Positions 13,144-29,521 of a stretch of DNA of 64,000 nt are shown in pieces. A program made the position numbers and the translations under genes. The stretch lies in NCBI GenBank assembly GCA_030248065.1, contig JASAMV010004418.1, positions 24,101-88,100 on the forward strand. The letters run 5' to 3'. Within the stretch, counting starts at the first letter, position 1. Each line of letters starts with the position of its first letter. This DNA comes from Rhynchonema sp. JSB1_4. Taxonomy: Eukaryota > Nematoda > Chromadorea > Monhysterida > Xyalidae. The notes beneath the pieces were generated by a model, which was not told the origin of the DNA, ran no database searches, and saw nothing but the letters and a program-made list of their open reading frames with translations.

Positions 13144-14775
13144 ATGAATTTCGTCAGCTCGTCAGGTGTTGCGTACGACATTTTAACCGAAGAGAAAACC
13201 TACAACGACAAGGTTACTTTGGATGGCGTGGAAATCTCCCTGGAAGCCGGTTTATGGTTTAAGGTGGGTAGAATCGTCCCTAAATTTGGTCGACTTCACT
13301 AATGAATTTGATTTGAGCCTGTCTTGCCAGATTGTATCGAAATGTTCCGTTGCGATAGCCCTCAGAAATCCATATGCAGTTCAATTTATAGGTCCAAAAT
13401 CGCGAATTTTTGTAATTCAGGCCAACAACTGGTTTAATCTGCCAACGTTTGAGGAAGTGAAAGACGATGATCTCAAGTATTTCTACGCACCAAATGGACG
13501 ACGCAGTTTTCCGATGACCGTGGGTGGACGTATTATCACTTCAAACCTGATTCCACTGTTCCAAAATGAACATTGTTGATTGAAAAAAACTCCACTCACG
13601 TCTAACCTGTATTTTTCCTTGATGTTTCATCACACAGGCCGAGACGCACGTGTGCGAGCACATGTTTGGCACAGCGCAATGCAAACGACCCGACGCACCG
13701 GCAGTCATGCAAAACGAAACCGACTTCTATGTTTACTTCGCGTGAGTGATTCGTCGTTGTCAGTCGGTTATGCTCCCTGGCCGGAAAGTAGTACCTTTTC
13801 GATGTAATTTTAGGTGTGATGCGTTCTGCAAACAGGCCAACTGCAAACGACCGTCCATTGTTTGGAGCATTCTATCCATGTGCGTGTTTACTGCTTCCGT
13901 TGATTATTTTACGCCTATGTTCAGTTCAGTTTTTTATCCATTGTTTGAATATCGTGTTTTTGTATGTTCCATATGCCGTGCTGATGTGTATTCCCGTTCA
14001 TATTCATGTTCACGTTCATGTTTATGATCATGTTTGAGTTCATGTCCAGATCAAGTGCATGCTCGCGTTTAAGTTCACGCAGATGTTCATGTATCGTGTG
14101 GGTTCATGGTTACGCTCATATACTGACGTCTATCCTCACTTTCTGTTCAGTTTTATTATGTCCATTTTTGTTGTGGTGTCACGCATTAGTCCCGAAATCG
14201 CACTCGTCATGTTTTCAGACTGTTCTTCGTTGCGTGCGTCGCTGCGTGCTGTTTCTGCTGCATCTATGCCAAGAAGAAACACAATGCGCGCGGGTTCACT
14301 GTTGCCAAGCCCATGCCGCCAGGTTACGACTGTTTTGATGATGAAATTCAAAACAATTGACATTTTTTCACTGCATATTCGGTAAATTTGTTAGTTTTTT
14401 TCTCCAGGCTCCACCATGGTTGTTAGCGACTACCCAACGTACGGCTATGGCAACTACTCGCAGCACCCGCCGCCTCCACCCCCTAGCCATTACGGTGGTC
14501 CACCGGGTGGAGCGTGGGGCGGCCGTCAACCCCCTCCCTACCCGGGACCGCAGCCGGAACCTTTGGACGTCGAGAAGGCGCATCACAAACACAAACGTGA
14601 CGACCGAGAGCATGATGATCAGAGGGAGAATCGCGATCGAAGATCTGGTCGAGAAAAGTCGGCCCGGTCCAATCGCAGTCGACGGCACAGTGCACGAAGC
14701 AACAGGGGAAACAGTAGGGGTAGTCGCAGGCACAGTGATGTTTCACGTGGAAGGGGCGACGAGAGTGATTTTTAG
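13144..14775 (+). CDS. CX-module-like single-pass membrane protein with Pro-rich and RS-rich tail
   Basis: Exons in consistent phase are 13144-13263, 13331-13519, 13638-13741, 13814-13879, 14219-14322 and 14408-14775 (stop TAG). The middle exons give a Cys-patterned extracellular segment (HVCEHMFGTAQCKRP, then YVYFACDAFCKQANCKR) resembling the nematode CX module, directly followed by a membrane helix (WSILSILFFVACVAACCFCC) and a basic stop-transfer stretch YAKKKHN. The cytoplasmic tail is Pro/Gly/Tyr-rich (HPPPPPPSHYGG, PPPYPGP, so one PPxY motif) and ends in an Arg/Ser/His-rich segment. About 316 residues. The first exon has no signal peptide, so 13144 is probably not the true start: the stretch before 13160 reads like an acceptor (TTTCGTCAG) and an upstream leader exon is likely. 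The exon-2 donor is uncertain. Function unknown. Confidence 0.65.
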
Positions 14776-15096
14776 ACAATCTACAGTATTCTGAGTGGAC
14801 TAACATTTTTTATCTAGCATTTATGCAACGTCCGATCTTTGTAGCCATGCACAAAGACGATCTTGATTGTAAGTTGTTTGTTGTGTACACCCTGATTACG
14901 CAGTATTTCCTTCCTTGTGTGCTATGGTAGCACCAATGTTTGCATCTTATGTACAATATTATCAAATAAATATGGTTGCACACCACACCGATGTTTAATA
15001 TTTTATATGTATGATGTTTCCTACTGGTGGGCGAACTCCAACATTAGCGTATCTAGCGTCAGACGCATTTCTTTCGTATTATATGCATGATGGCAG

Positions 15097-16039
15097 TTGG
15101 AACTTATGCGTGATCTGAATAACGCCACAAAAAAATTTCAGGTCAATAATGAAATGGCGCTTCGAAACTTATACAACGGTGCTCTGTTTTTGTCTTGTCC
15201 AAGGTACAGTAGGCAAAGTTTGCAAGCCTCAACCTTCATTGCGACCCAGTGCATGATTGCACAAATAATTGAACCTTTTCAGCAGGCAAGTTGCCAATTT
15301 GGCCGCATCAAATGCGCCAGCTGAAAGACACGAAGCCGAACGCGTTCATGCTTGATCTCGTGCGAATATCGTCACTCGCTGCTGAATTCTTTGCTCAACT
15401 GAATCGGATTACGCTGGATTTCGATCCAGAATCCCCGTCACACACAAGGAGGAACTACTTTTACGCGAAAGGAGGTCAGTTTTCGTTGAAGGAAGTGGAA
15501 AGCGTTGCGATTGCTTTAGGATGTTGTTTTCGCGGAAATACCAGGCCAGTGGACGGTTTTTGGACGTGACACTATCCTTGAATGTCATGTTGTGAACCAT
15601 TTTTTATAAACACTTTTTAACCCACACAGGAAAGCCATTGGCCACCACCGCTTTTGTCTGATTATTTTGAAAAAAAATGGGACAAAAAGTTCCTGGTGTC
15701 AAATTCAGGTGCCCCGAACGACACCGTCACTGACGAGTCAAAGATTTGTGTCTATTTTGTGCCTGCAAATGAAACATCAACTGTACAAGGACTGGGTCAG
15801 GTGCCAGTCACGATCGATGGAATATTTTTATATTTTGTGTAAGTTTGAGAATTAAGTTCAGATTTTTTTGGTGGTATTAGGCGTATATGAATGGCTACGT
15901 GAGTGGAACTAATATTCCGATTTCCGCATACAGATGTGAAAACGACTGTTGTGATGAGTGGGCCTGTTGTCAAGCGGAGAACGAAATGAAGGAGCGCATC
16001 AAGAACGCGCAGTTGTTGAAAGGATATGACTTTTATTGA
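15097..16039 (+). CDS. CX-module-like protein
   Basis: Exons in phase are 15097-15178, 15283-15494, 15630-15838 and 15934-16039 (stop TGA). The 5' end is not resolved and no signal peptide is visible. The C-terminal half has ESKICVYFVPANETS, then IDGIFLYFVCENDCC, DEWACCQAENEMK. The aromatic strand followed by C-x3-CC-x4-CC matches the spacing in the neighbouring gene (YVYFACDAFC) and resembles the nematode CX module (six conserved Cys, function unknown). Unlike its neighbour it stops soon after the module (KNAQLLKGYDFY) with no membrane helix. Same strand and about 320 bp downstream of the previous gene, so a tandem duplicate is likely. The donor at 15495 is weak; the stronger GTCAGT at 15475 would put the next exon out of frame. 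Confidence 0.55.
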
Positions 16040-16803
16040 CACACTTTACGTTGGCCTGTTTATTAAGGTCCACATATACAGTCCACTCTCCACACTTAAA
16101 TGGCACACACGACCGTTTTTTTGACACGATGTGGGATATGCACCGTGTGCGTAAGTTATGTGCACGATCATGACCGTTTTTGGTCCACGCAAGTATTATG
16201 CATTGTATTACACATATGTATGTAATTTTCTCCCCCATTCCCATTTTGGACCGACTAGTCCTTCATTTAGTTGTGAACGGCCATTCCTTTTCTGTTCCAC
16301 CCACAATGAAATTACCTGTTGATTAACCAGATTTATTAATTGGAGCATTAATTTTATTATCGCTGCTTCTCATTTCGACATACAAACGATCCCTGCGAAA
16401 GATTGTAATTTACAAACCAAAGAAAAATAATGGTGCGATCACCTCAGCATGTACATATGTGGTGGACAAATAATTTTTGTGCATGATTCTCCAACACCCC
16501 ATCAACCCCGATTAGGATTCAAACAAGCAACAAAAAGAGCAACAAGACAGGCATAAATGAGCGGTCATGCAGTGATAATTACCACACAGACTGCGGCTTT
16601 TTTTTCAAAAAAACTGGCATAATCGCCCTGCGGGGAGTCCTTGAACCAAGCCGAGATTGTATTGTGCTGTGATCTGCAGTTATACCAATCTTCATTGTTA
16701 TTGCTTGGAGCTTGTCTTGTCTTGATTTTCGGTGTGGTATTATTCGCATATTCCACAGTATTTATTTGAAGTACATTTTCTGCTTCCGTGTCCACAAAGC
16801 AAC
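16040..16803. other. Intergenic; nothing recognised
   Basis: AT-rich spacer between the CX-like and lectin-like genes. It should contain the promoter or trans-splice site of the lectin-like gene, but no specific site can be supported. Confidence 0.4.
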
Positions 16804-19547
16804 ATGGCAACTCATGCTCATCGAACGTGTTTGTTGATGGTTCTGTTGACAGCGAATTCAGCGCTCGGCTTCTTTCCGTCTGTGCAAATTGGAGATTCCA
16901 GTCCGATCATTGGTGAAAGGACAGGTTTGTGTCTTTTGATCTGTCTTGGCGATCGCAGTAAAGCGACAGTCAATCTGAGCCTCATCAGCCCCGGTCACGT
17001 GACTTTCTTGACGATAACGCACACATGCGTCGACTGTGTGCCCGGCGCACCAGTGCAGTAGATGGCTTTGGTTTTTCTCAAAAATCGCAGCAGAAACCCA
17101 TATTTCAACAACTTTTCAGATGGTTCAGGCGTTTCGAATGCTGACCAAATCGAGGAATCAAGTGGTCAGGGCAACATTGACGAATTATTGGCCATCAATG
17201 ACAGTATGAGGCTTTGCAGCTTTTTTGTTCGTATTTAGTCATTAAAAACAAGCAAGTTCACGGCAAGGAGCCTGCTACAAAGCCATAATCTCCAAAAAAT
17301 GTTCTCAGATTATTCTGAACTTATAACTTGTGAGTTGAACTTTGGAAATGGCTACTACATGTATTATGCGAATGTTTTAACGTGTACAGTGTAACAATCT
17401 GACCTTTATGTTGCAGTTTCCATGCCCCCACTTGACTACACGGAGGAGCCAGCCCCTACCGAACCCCTGATCGCACAATGTTGTCCGGATGCTTGGTCTG
17501 TGTACAACGGATCGTGCTATTACGCGTCAAGGGAACGTATGAATTACAGGTGCACAATAGACCCACTTGTTAATGTGTGTTATTGTGGGACGATTGCGAT
17601 TAATCGTTCCAATGATTTGGGCCCGCCTATAGGCCTCCACATCGAGCGATCTACGTACAATTTTTCCTGCCTGAGAGTTTGCGAGAAATAAAATGTCATG
17701 CTTTGCACCCTATATTCATGCGCATCCTGATGTTTCAGAGCCGCGCGTGAGTTCTGTGCGAAACGAGACAGTCACTTGATGGTCGTTTCAAATCCGGATG
17801 AGACGGTGGGTCATGACATTTTTACATATATACATACTTGCACAATATTGAATTTTTTTATGCTGTGACCTGTGACGCTTTTGGACGGCTTGCTCTCAAA
17901 GTTTGCTTGCATTTTGCTGAACAAATAGAGTAACGGAACTCTTGTCAGGCGAAGGGTAATTCAAAACCAGATAAAGTATGCTATGGTATTGCAGAGTCGA
18001 CTTCTCGAGAAAATCGTGCTGCTCAACGCGCCAACTTGGATCGGCCTATCAGCCATGGACAGTCTGTCATTGGTCTGGGAACGGGTGGACGGCGTGCCGT
18101 TTGATTCACTGTAGGTGCACATTTTCGGCCATTTGTAGAAATTGTAATTTGTGTTTCACCAAGACAACTACTGTATCACTGATGGGCATGATAACAGGAG
18201 TGCGTCCACGTTGAATTGGTTCCTCCTTTTTTGAGAAATTAATCGAAGGATGGATGGAATGACCATCACAACCGCAGATTTTTAATTAAACCGTGTATTA
18301 CAAAGATGCCAAACTGGCCTGTCACAATTAGGATGGTGGACCATCCGACGCATGGGTGTATGGCATTCTTGCTGCAATACGTAGTTATTGTGGGTGAGAC
18401 ACACACGAGGTGGTTCGGTTACCACGAAAGATGTGATTTCCAACGCATTTGGTGCATGCTCGCAATGGCGATGATCTGGCGCACCACCCATCTACAGCAC
18501 TACGGCAGAAACTAGCGGTAACCAAGGACATGCTGACAGCAGCACACAGTCCACATTGAAACATCACCACACCAACGCAGTTCACATTTCAGTCGTTGGC
18601 TGTTGCGCAATGCCGTCCAGGGTCTGAACCCGATTGCGCGTTGTGCGGCCTTCTTTCGCGGCAACAACAATCGACGCGTGCATTTTCACGTCTACAATTG
18701 TGCGCTGTCGCACTATTTTGTCTGCGAACGCGGCACCGCAGAGTTTGAGGTGAGAGAGCATCTTTTGTTATTCTTTTTGTGTGGGGCTTTTTGTCGCAGG
18801 CTGCTTTGTAAATTGATGGATTCAGGACAAGCCGGTGAGCGTGAGAGTAGCGAACTTTGGGCATTTTCCATGATGACCATAAATGGTCACTCTCACTCTT
18901 CAGATGTCCATCACCACATCTGCCCCTGCTGTGCGCAAACGCATTGATGCGGTGACACAGCCCAGCGGGCTACTGCCAACTTTGTTCCCCGATTACGAAA
19001 TGGGCTCGAACTTGCCCAGTGCCCTCAGCCTGCCTGACACGAACACAACGGTGAAATTGATCAAGGGATTATTGGATGTGAGTTTGTGAATTTATTTATG
19101 TATACTTATCATTTGTGAAACATCAGGCTACGCAGCTGGTCATTACATCTTTTCACCAACCATGGCAAATTGCTCAGACACGGTTTGTGGCATGCCAATA
19201 CAATTTTCTACACCGAAGTTGTTCTCTGTAAATGACATGGGGTACTGTGTGTGAATGGAAACGGATGGACACGATATGACATTGTCATACATACTTCGCG
19301 CTGAATGGAAGGTGGTGTTGATGAGTGTGGATTGTTGTTGTGATGCCGTGTCCCATTGCTGGTAATGGCACATGGCAGAACAAATAGCGGTATATCGTGT
19401 ATTACAATGCAAAACGAGAAAACCAGCCAGCCGATGTTTCAGACGATCGTTAACCCGAACGCTGATGCTGGATCGAATAACGCTGTGAGGGATGTGTTCA
19501 GCAATCTGGCATCGGTGCTGGGTGGAAAAAGGAAAACAGCAAAATGA
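16804..19547 (+). CDS. Secreted C-type-lectin-like domain protein
   Basis: Ten exons join in phase: 16804-16924, 17120-17203, 17417-17549, 17739-17805, 17995-18110, 18593-18749, 18826-18834 (9 nt), 18904-19077, 19127-19182 and 19379-19547 (stop TGA), giving about 361 residues. The start encodes a signal peptide (CLLMVLLTANSALG, cleavage near residue 22). After a Ser/Gly/Asp-rich linker, residues ~90-226 read as a CTLD: CCPDAWSVYNGSCYY, REFCAKRDSHLMVVSNPDE, TWIGLSAMDSLSLVWE, CAAFFRGNN, then YNCALSHYFVCERG. The WIGL strand and final C...C pair are classic. The EPN/QPD and WND calcium-sugar motifs are absent (VYN replaces WND), so sugar binding is doubtful. The remaining ~135 residues are Thr/Ser/Asn-rich with no membrane helix and a basic end. 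The 9-nt exon is optional, since its removal keeps the frame. Confidence 0.8.
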
Positions 19548-20201
19548 TTTTATATATAAAAACTATTATTTGTTTGTTTGATTGTTACTTGTTACACCCA
19601 AATTATCATTTTTTTGTTCGAAATGATCTACATATGTTTCTCATTACCCGACGCTTCTACGACAAATTATTCCTCTTTTCCGAATTGCTGTCCAAAAGAC
19701 TGTTTTTTTTCACGTTGTCTGTTTTTTTTGGTTTTATTCGCTTCCCATTTCTCACGTGCCGACTGCCAGCAAAGACTTGTTATCGCACGTTTTGGGATTT
19801 GCAAAAATAAGCACAATGTGTCAGACACATTCATCCGATGGATGGGGTTTTGGATGTGAGTTTCAATTCCCAACGATACCGTTTCTGTGCAGTTTCCATA
19901 ATGCACGTTTTCACAAAAAATATTACAAAATGCAAAGCGGATAAAACGGTACTACACGCTCATGAACCTAAAATGGTGATTGACAACAGCACCCGACGAG
20001 TTGCAAAAAAACTAACGATCAACCAGTTATTGAGTAAAATTATAGGTACCTAAATCAGATACAGAGTACATTCACCAGATTAACGCCCACACACAACAAC
20101 CGATCGCATAGTTTAAAGTTCAAGTACCATATATGTACGACCACCATTACTCGCCAAAAATAACCAAAAAAGTGACAGAATAAAAATTGGACAATGAAAC
20201 T

Positions 20202-21367
20202 ATGAAATTTCGTCCATTTCTGGTGAGTATGTATAACCATGCTTTCTTTTATTAATCTTCCTAAAGAATTTCGTCGAATCTACATACTGTATACGCCAGA
20301 AAAACCTCTCAGCAAAACTGTTTGCACTCAAAGCTCACGAACTTTCCTGCACATCGCCAGATGAGAAATCTTAATCGAAAAGACTAAAGTTTAAAAATGT
20401 ATGTATGTGTATTGTATATTTTCAGATTTTGCTTCTTGTGCACGCTGCACTTGGCGACTTTTTCGACGGCTCAAGCGCCAAAGCACTGTTGAATGAGCGA
20501 AGAGCAAAAGTGAAACATCAGCTGGCTGTGCTGGAACGCAGACGACATAAACCCGATGCAAGAATGGCTGACGGTTAGATAATTATGCATTTGTAGATTG
20601 AACACATTTGCCTACGCTGAAGCTGAACATGTGGGATCGCACAAACGGCAACCAGGTAGGTGCCTTAGCACTGACGATGACCCGGTGCGCTGCCCGACAG
20701 TGAAAACGGATTCTAAGTGCAGTAGGCAACCAAAAAAATTGAGATCATCATAGCGTGTTAAAAAGAAGAGGAAATGAGGTCAATCAACGAAAAAGAAAAT
20801 CGCTCAAAATCGACATTTCACAGAACAATTTGCGAACATGTATAGACCTTATCCCTCCATAGAATCCAACACAAACGTTACTGCCGGAGCGAATGAAGTC
20901 GGTCGTCGACTCGCCGATCCGTTGGACGATTTGGAGGGCCCAAAGACAGAAAAAGTTGGTTTGTAGGCATGTACGTATATGTGTAGTTAGTAACCAGAGC
21001 TTTTTAATAGCTCGAATTGAAGTCTGGGGAGGTGAAGACCTCTTGATTTTTGTCAGAAGCTTCGGTCTAAGCTTGGAGTGAGGGGCGCAAGCTTTTGGTC
21101 TGGTTCTTCTGTTTTATCATGATGCAAGAACGGAGACACAATTGTTAGTGTGGTGGGGATCAATCACGAAATATATTTCGGTATAGTTTGTTATGACCGG
21201 ATCGCTAAAGTAAGTCTGAGGTGCATTACGTTGTCTATTTTTTGTAGCAGGCTCGTCAGATGCGCGCTCATTTGCGCAACAGTGCGCTGGAAATGAAACA
21301 TTTGGTGGTTGAGAAATTGAACATGATTCTGGACCGGGTGCGACAGAAGAAACTGAGTAATAAATGA
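20202..21367 (+). CDS. Small secreted, highly charged helical protein
   Basis: Four exons in phase: 20202-20222, 20426-20573, 20824-20954 and 21251-21367 (stop TGA), about 138 residues. The first exon encodes only MKFRPFL, which joined to ILLLVHAALG forms a clear signal peptide. The mature part is rich in Arg/Lys/Glu/Leu (ALLNERRAKVKHQLAVLERR, then ARQMRAHLRNSALEMKHL and VEKLNMILDRVRQKK), so two amphipathic helical stretches separated by a Pro/Asn-containing linker. One potential N-glycosylation site (NVT). No Cys and no dibasic-flanked peptide repeats. I do not recognise a family; a secreted nematode-specific protein is the best description. Donors GTGAGT and GTTAGA and TTTTCAG/TTCACAG acceptors support the model. 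Confidence 0.7.
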
Positions 21368-21759
21368 TATTTTGCAATTTATACCGACAGCCGTTTTTAA
21401 ATCCAGTTATGTATTTGTTCAGCAATACAATAATCCAGCACAGCACAAGACGGGAAAATCACATCACCAACAGTGAGTTATGAGCCACTGAATGTGTATT
21501 AGGAATGAGGTTTTATAGGGGCGTAATATTGTTGCAATTAATATGCAGGGGCGTAATATTGATGCAATGAATATGCACTGTGCATGTGCTTCTTATCTTA
21601 TTGGGCACAACGATGTTTGTATTTGAATCACTTTCGGATGATTAGATTCTGACGATTCTTTTGGGAGAAATTTTTTCGAACGCGTTGCCTGATCCGTAAA
21701 GCGCACGCAGCTCGCGTAGCCAGCTGAGTTTCGTAGCATTTCGCAGATCACTACGTTAG

Positions 21760-22055
21760 GCCGCTCTCTGACAAAAGCAAAAAGTTGACTTTTTGCTTTT
21801 TGCTTTTGTCAGAGAGCAAAAGCAAAAAGCAAAAACTTGAAAAAAAGCAAAAAGTCATCATGACTTTTTACGCCCAAAACCAGGCTGCACAAACCCGAAA
21901 ATCAAAAATTACACAGGTCTGGAATACGCTAAACGCTAATGTTTGCTGCTTGTGCGCGCTGCACAACTTTTTGCTTTTTGCTTTCTTGCTCTCTGACAAA
22001 AGCAAAAAGCAAAAAGCAAAAAGTCAACCTTTTGCTTTTGCTCTCTGACAGGCCA
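21760..22055. repeat. Palindromic GCAAAAAGC repeats
   Basis: CTCTGACAAAAGCAAAAAG and its reverse complement occur repeatedly on both sides of a ~120-bp spacer, forming several possible hairpins inside the foldback element. Confidence 0.85.
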
Positions 22056-22292
22056 TAGCGACCTGGGTACCCATGTTACCCATGTTACCCAGCCACAGGG
22101 TCTACGCCACAAGCCTGGGTACCCTGGGTACCCAGGTCGAAAAGTTCGCGAAAAAAGCGTGGGTACCCTGGGTACCCAGGTCGAAATGCGCATGCGCTTG
22201 CATGCACATGCATGCCGACTACGGCGTAAGTGTGAAAATGATAGTCAGAAAAACAACATTTCCGAACACTGTAACGCCGTATCACGCCGCGG

Positions 22293-22552
22293 GCTTAGTG
22301 CAGTCATGATAGTTTTAATAATAACAACATGCAGCCATACATGTCGTCGAAACGTGTTTGAAAAAGTCAATTGGAAAAACACAATTCGAAGAACACCACT
22401 ATTCATTTGACACATACAGACAGGCTTAGTGCAGTCATGATAGTTTGAATAATAACAACATGCAGCCATATGTCGTCGAAATGTGTTTGAAAAAGTCAAT
22501 TGGAAAAACACAATTAGAAAAACACCACTAGACATTTGACACGCACACACAT
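22293..22552. repeat. 131-bp direct tandem duplication
   Basis: Two adjacent units start GCTTAGTGCAGTCATGATAG at 22293 and 22424 and share most bases through CAACATGCAGCCATA, GTTTGAAAAAGTCAATTGG and AACACCACTA. Confidence 0.9.
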
Positions 22553-22671
22553 TTTAGATTAGCACCCCAACACCAATAAGACACCCCGACAACCGTGAGA
22601 CCGTAGTGGCGCACCTAGAACTGGGCCACCCAACGCAACACAGGCAACACACCACACAGAACACGCAGGCA

Positions 22672-22755
22672 TGCGCGTGCATGCGGCATGCACAATGCGC
22701 GTGCATGCGGCATGCACAATGCGCGTGCATGCGGCATGCACAATGCGCGTGCAAG
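22672..22755. repeat. 24-bp minisatellite
   Basis: The unit GCGCGTGCATGCGGCATGCA plus CAAT is repeated about 3.5 times in perfect register. Each unit contains GCATGC palindromes. Confidence 0.9.
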
Positions 22756-23215
22756 CAAGATGTGCATGAAAATACTAATTTAGTTTCAATTGGGTACCCA
22801 GGGTGCCCCAAAGTAACAGAATTGGCGCGCGCGCGAATTCTTATACATGGGAAACGCAGATATTCCAAAACGGCGACCTGGGTACCCACAGCCGGCAAAA
22901 CGCAGATATGTGACGCAGCCGCAGCCAAAAAATGTGCGTTATGCAAATCCCGAACACACGTGGACATATTTAGTTGACACCCTGTAATTCCAAATCTTAT
23001 TTCTGCGTTTTTTGGAAAATCAGCCTCCTATCTTTTGCATGGTGGGTAACATGGGTAACATGGGTACAGTGGGTGCCCAGGTCGAAAAGGCCTCTGAGCG
23101 GCCTTAGACTTGTTGAGTGGTTGGTAGTCACGTGACCGCTGCAGCTAATACACGCATAATGTGCTTTACGGATCAGGCAACGCGTTTGAAAAGTTTCTCC
23201 CAAAGGTATTGTCAG

Positions 23216-27585
<4,370 letters not shown>

Positions 27586-29521
27586 GTTTGACGTAAAGCC
27601 TGTCTCATAGCCACACAAACAAGACCACTACACAATGTTGCTTGGAATACTAATATTATTGCAGACAAATTTGCCGGATTTTGTAGCGGACCTTCTGCGA
27701 AGCCAGAAGTGAATAGTTGTTAGAGGAACAAAGTTGTTACTTGATGGGAGATAAATCTACGCCCACGGTTGATACGAAGGTGGGGAGATGCAGTATAGCA
27801 GTAGAATATAGTCTCTGACTGACCCGGTATATCAAATCAACTTCGAAGGCAACGTCAGCGACATTTGTCCTGGGCTTTTTCTTAGGCTAACAGTTGATCT
27901 CACCATTACTCTGAACCAGTGTAGTTTTGGTCTGGACAGAGAGTTGCGGACTCTCCACGCTTTTCGAAGGGGGAAAGGCGGCAAGGCTTACGTTGAGGAG
28001 AAAGTCACTTTTAAAAGTGAATAATTTGACCTGCTTTTGCCTTTTTTGGAAAAGCGTGTCCTACAAAAAGGGATATTTTGACGATTGTTGGCAGACCAGA
28101 AAATAACAGATTTCAGGTGTAAAAATGCATATTTTACCAATATGGTAAGCCCAAATTTGCCTTTTTTAATTTGCCCAGGTTTGGGCGAGATAGTACCACC
28201 GGAAGAGGAGAGGGGATACGTATGCTGTACCACCGGAGGGGAGACAATGTACCCGAGGACATTTAACACCACCACGATGCCGTCGAACACGAAACTGCCG
28301 GGCTGAAACGAGTTTGTGGTTCAGATAGCGACGTTGCTTAGGTAGTATTTTCGTCCTAAAGAACGGACGTTTTCACGTCTGATCATTTGTCTGGTCAGTT
28401 TCAGACGGTCCTGCAAACGTGCAAAGTGATGTGATGCACTCAAAACACGTGATCGTATTCCTGCATGGCAACACGCACTAATTCACTTGATCGGAGTGTG
28501 AATGCTTTATCGCATTCAGCAGGAACGCACAAACCAAGTGACGCGATGTGACCGTGGGACTGGGTCTTGGTTGATGATCTGATTGCACTTTTATTGAACG
28601 GCATTGAATTGAACGAAGGGAATGTCATGTGGATTGAACGGACCCCACAGTTAAACTGCATAGCAAGTTATGTTTGGGCACCATTCACGGAATAGTTCTG
28701 ACGTCGATGGGTTGTTTACTTATATTTTGTCCTGGTCGCGTGATACAAGAGAAAGTGACCCCTCATATCATGACCAAAACGTACGACTGTGTGCATGACT
28801 GTTAATAATAATTAATGACGGTAAGCCATCAGCAGATAATTAACAGATATCGCCATTCAATTTTCGGCTGCGAGACACCTGCAAAACACTGCTCTTGACG
28901 ATTCAATCCCATCAATTTTTGCCTCAGTTGCCGTTTATGTAATTAGTGGATTTTCCATAAAGATACCGTATGTACATACCTCCACGAACAGAGCTCTCGG
29001 GGTCTCTAAGCTGAAAATTGACCGCTCAACGCCCCCGGGTGCTCTAATTAAGTTCGTTTTTTCTGGACCAGTCCAAAACGTCAAGATTTCACCCAACACT
29101 AAACTTGCCAAAATAGTTCCAAATACCTGCGACCAAAACAGCGTACTTTTCCGTTGTTTTTTTAGTGGAAGACTCCTATGGGTAGGTACGTCCTGTTTTA
29201 ACAAGCTCTCTCCTGGTCAAGAGCTCAGGTTCTTTTGAGCTATATAGAACCAAGCAGGGCAGAATAAACGTTTTCAGAGCCTGGCGACAATTCACGACTG
29301 TCCTGATCATCAGATTTGTGTTTTACTGCCACAGGGTCTATTTCCCAGCCTGTCAGAGATACGGTACTACCTTCCCGGGAAAGTCGAAAACCTTACTTCA
29401 AACGCAACAAACGCACGGGTGCTCAAGGCGCGCGTGTGTGGTTTGTTCTTTGTGCCCACTACATACCAGATGGAATAAATTCAAATTAAATCAAGTAAAA
29501 TCCAACTAATAACAATATAAG
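27586..29521. other. No supported gene; possible unseen 5' exon of the receptor-globin gene
   Basis: A 66-codon stretch without a start (27826-28023) is open but has no clear acceptor. The receptor-globin gene at 29.5 kb lacks a visible start codon, so its leader exon probably lies within this stretch. Confidence 0.4.

Larger units (their letters stand above)
21649..23215. mobile_element. Foldback element with long, interrupted terminal inverted repeats
   Basis: The left end (CTGACGATTCTTTTGGGAG, then ACGCGTTGCCTGATCCGTAA) is matched in reverse at the right end (TTACGGATCAGGCAACGCGT, then CTCCCAAAGGTATTGTCAG). Further inside, GACCTGGGTACCCATGTTAC at about 22060 is matched by GTAACATGGGTACAGTGGGT near 23055. 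The interior holds AAAAAGC-type palindromes, a 131-bp tandem duplication and a 24-bp minisatellite. No transposase frame. Target duplication not evident, so the class is unknown. Confidence 0.75.
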
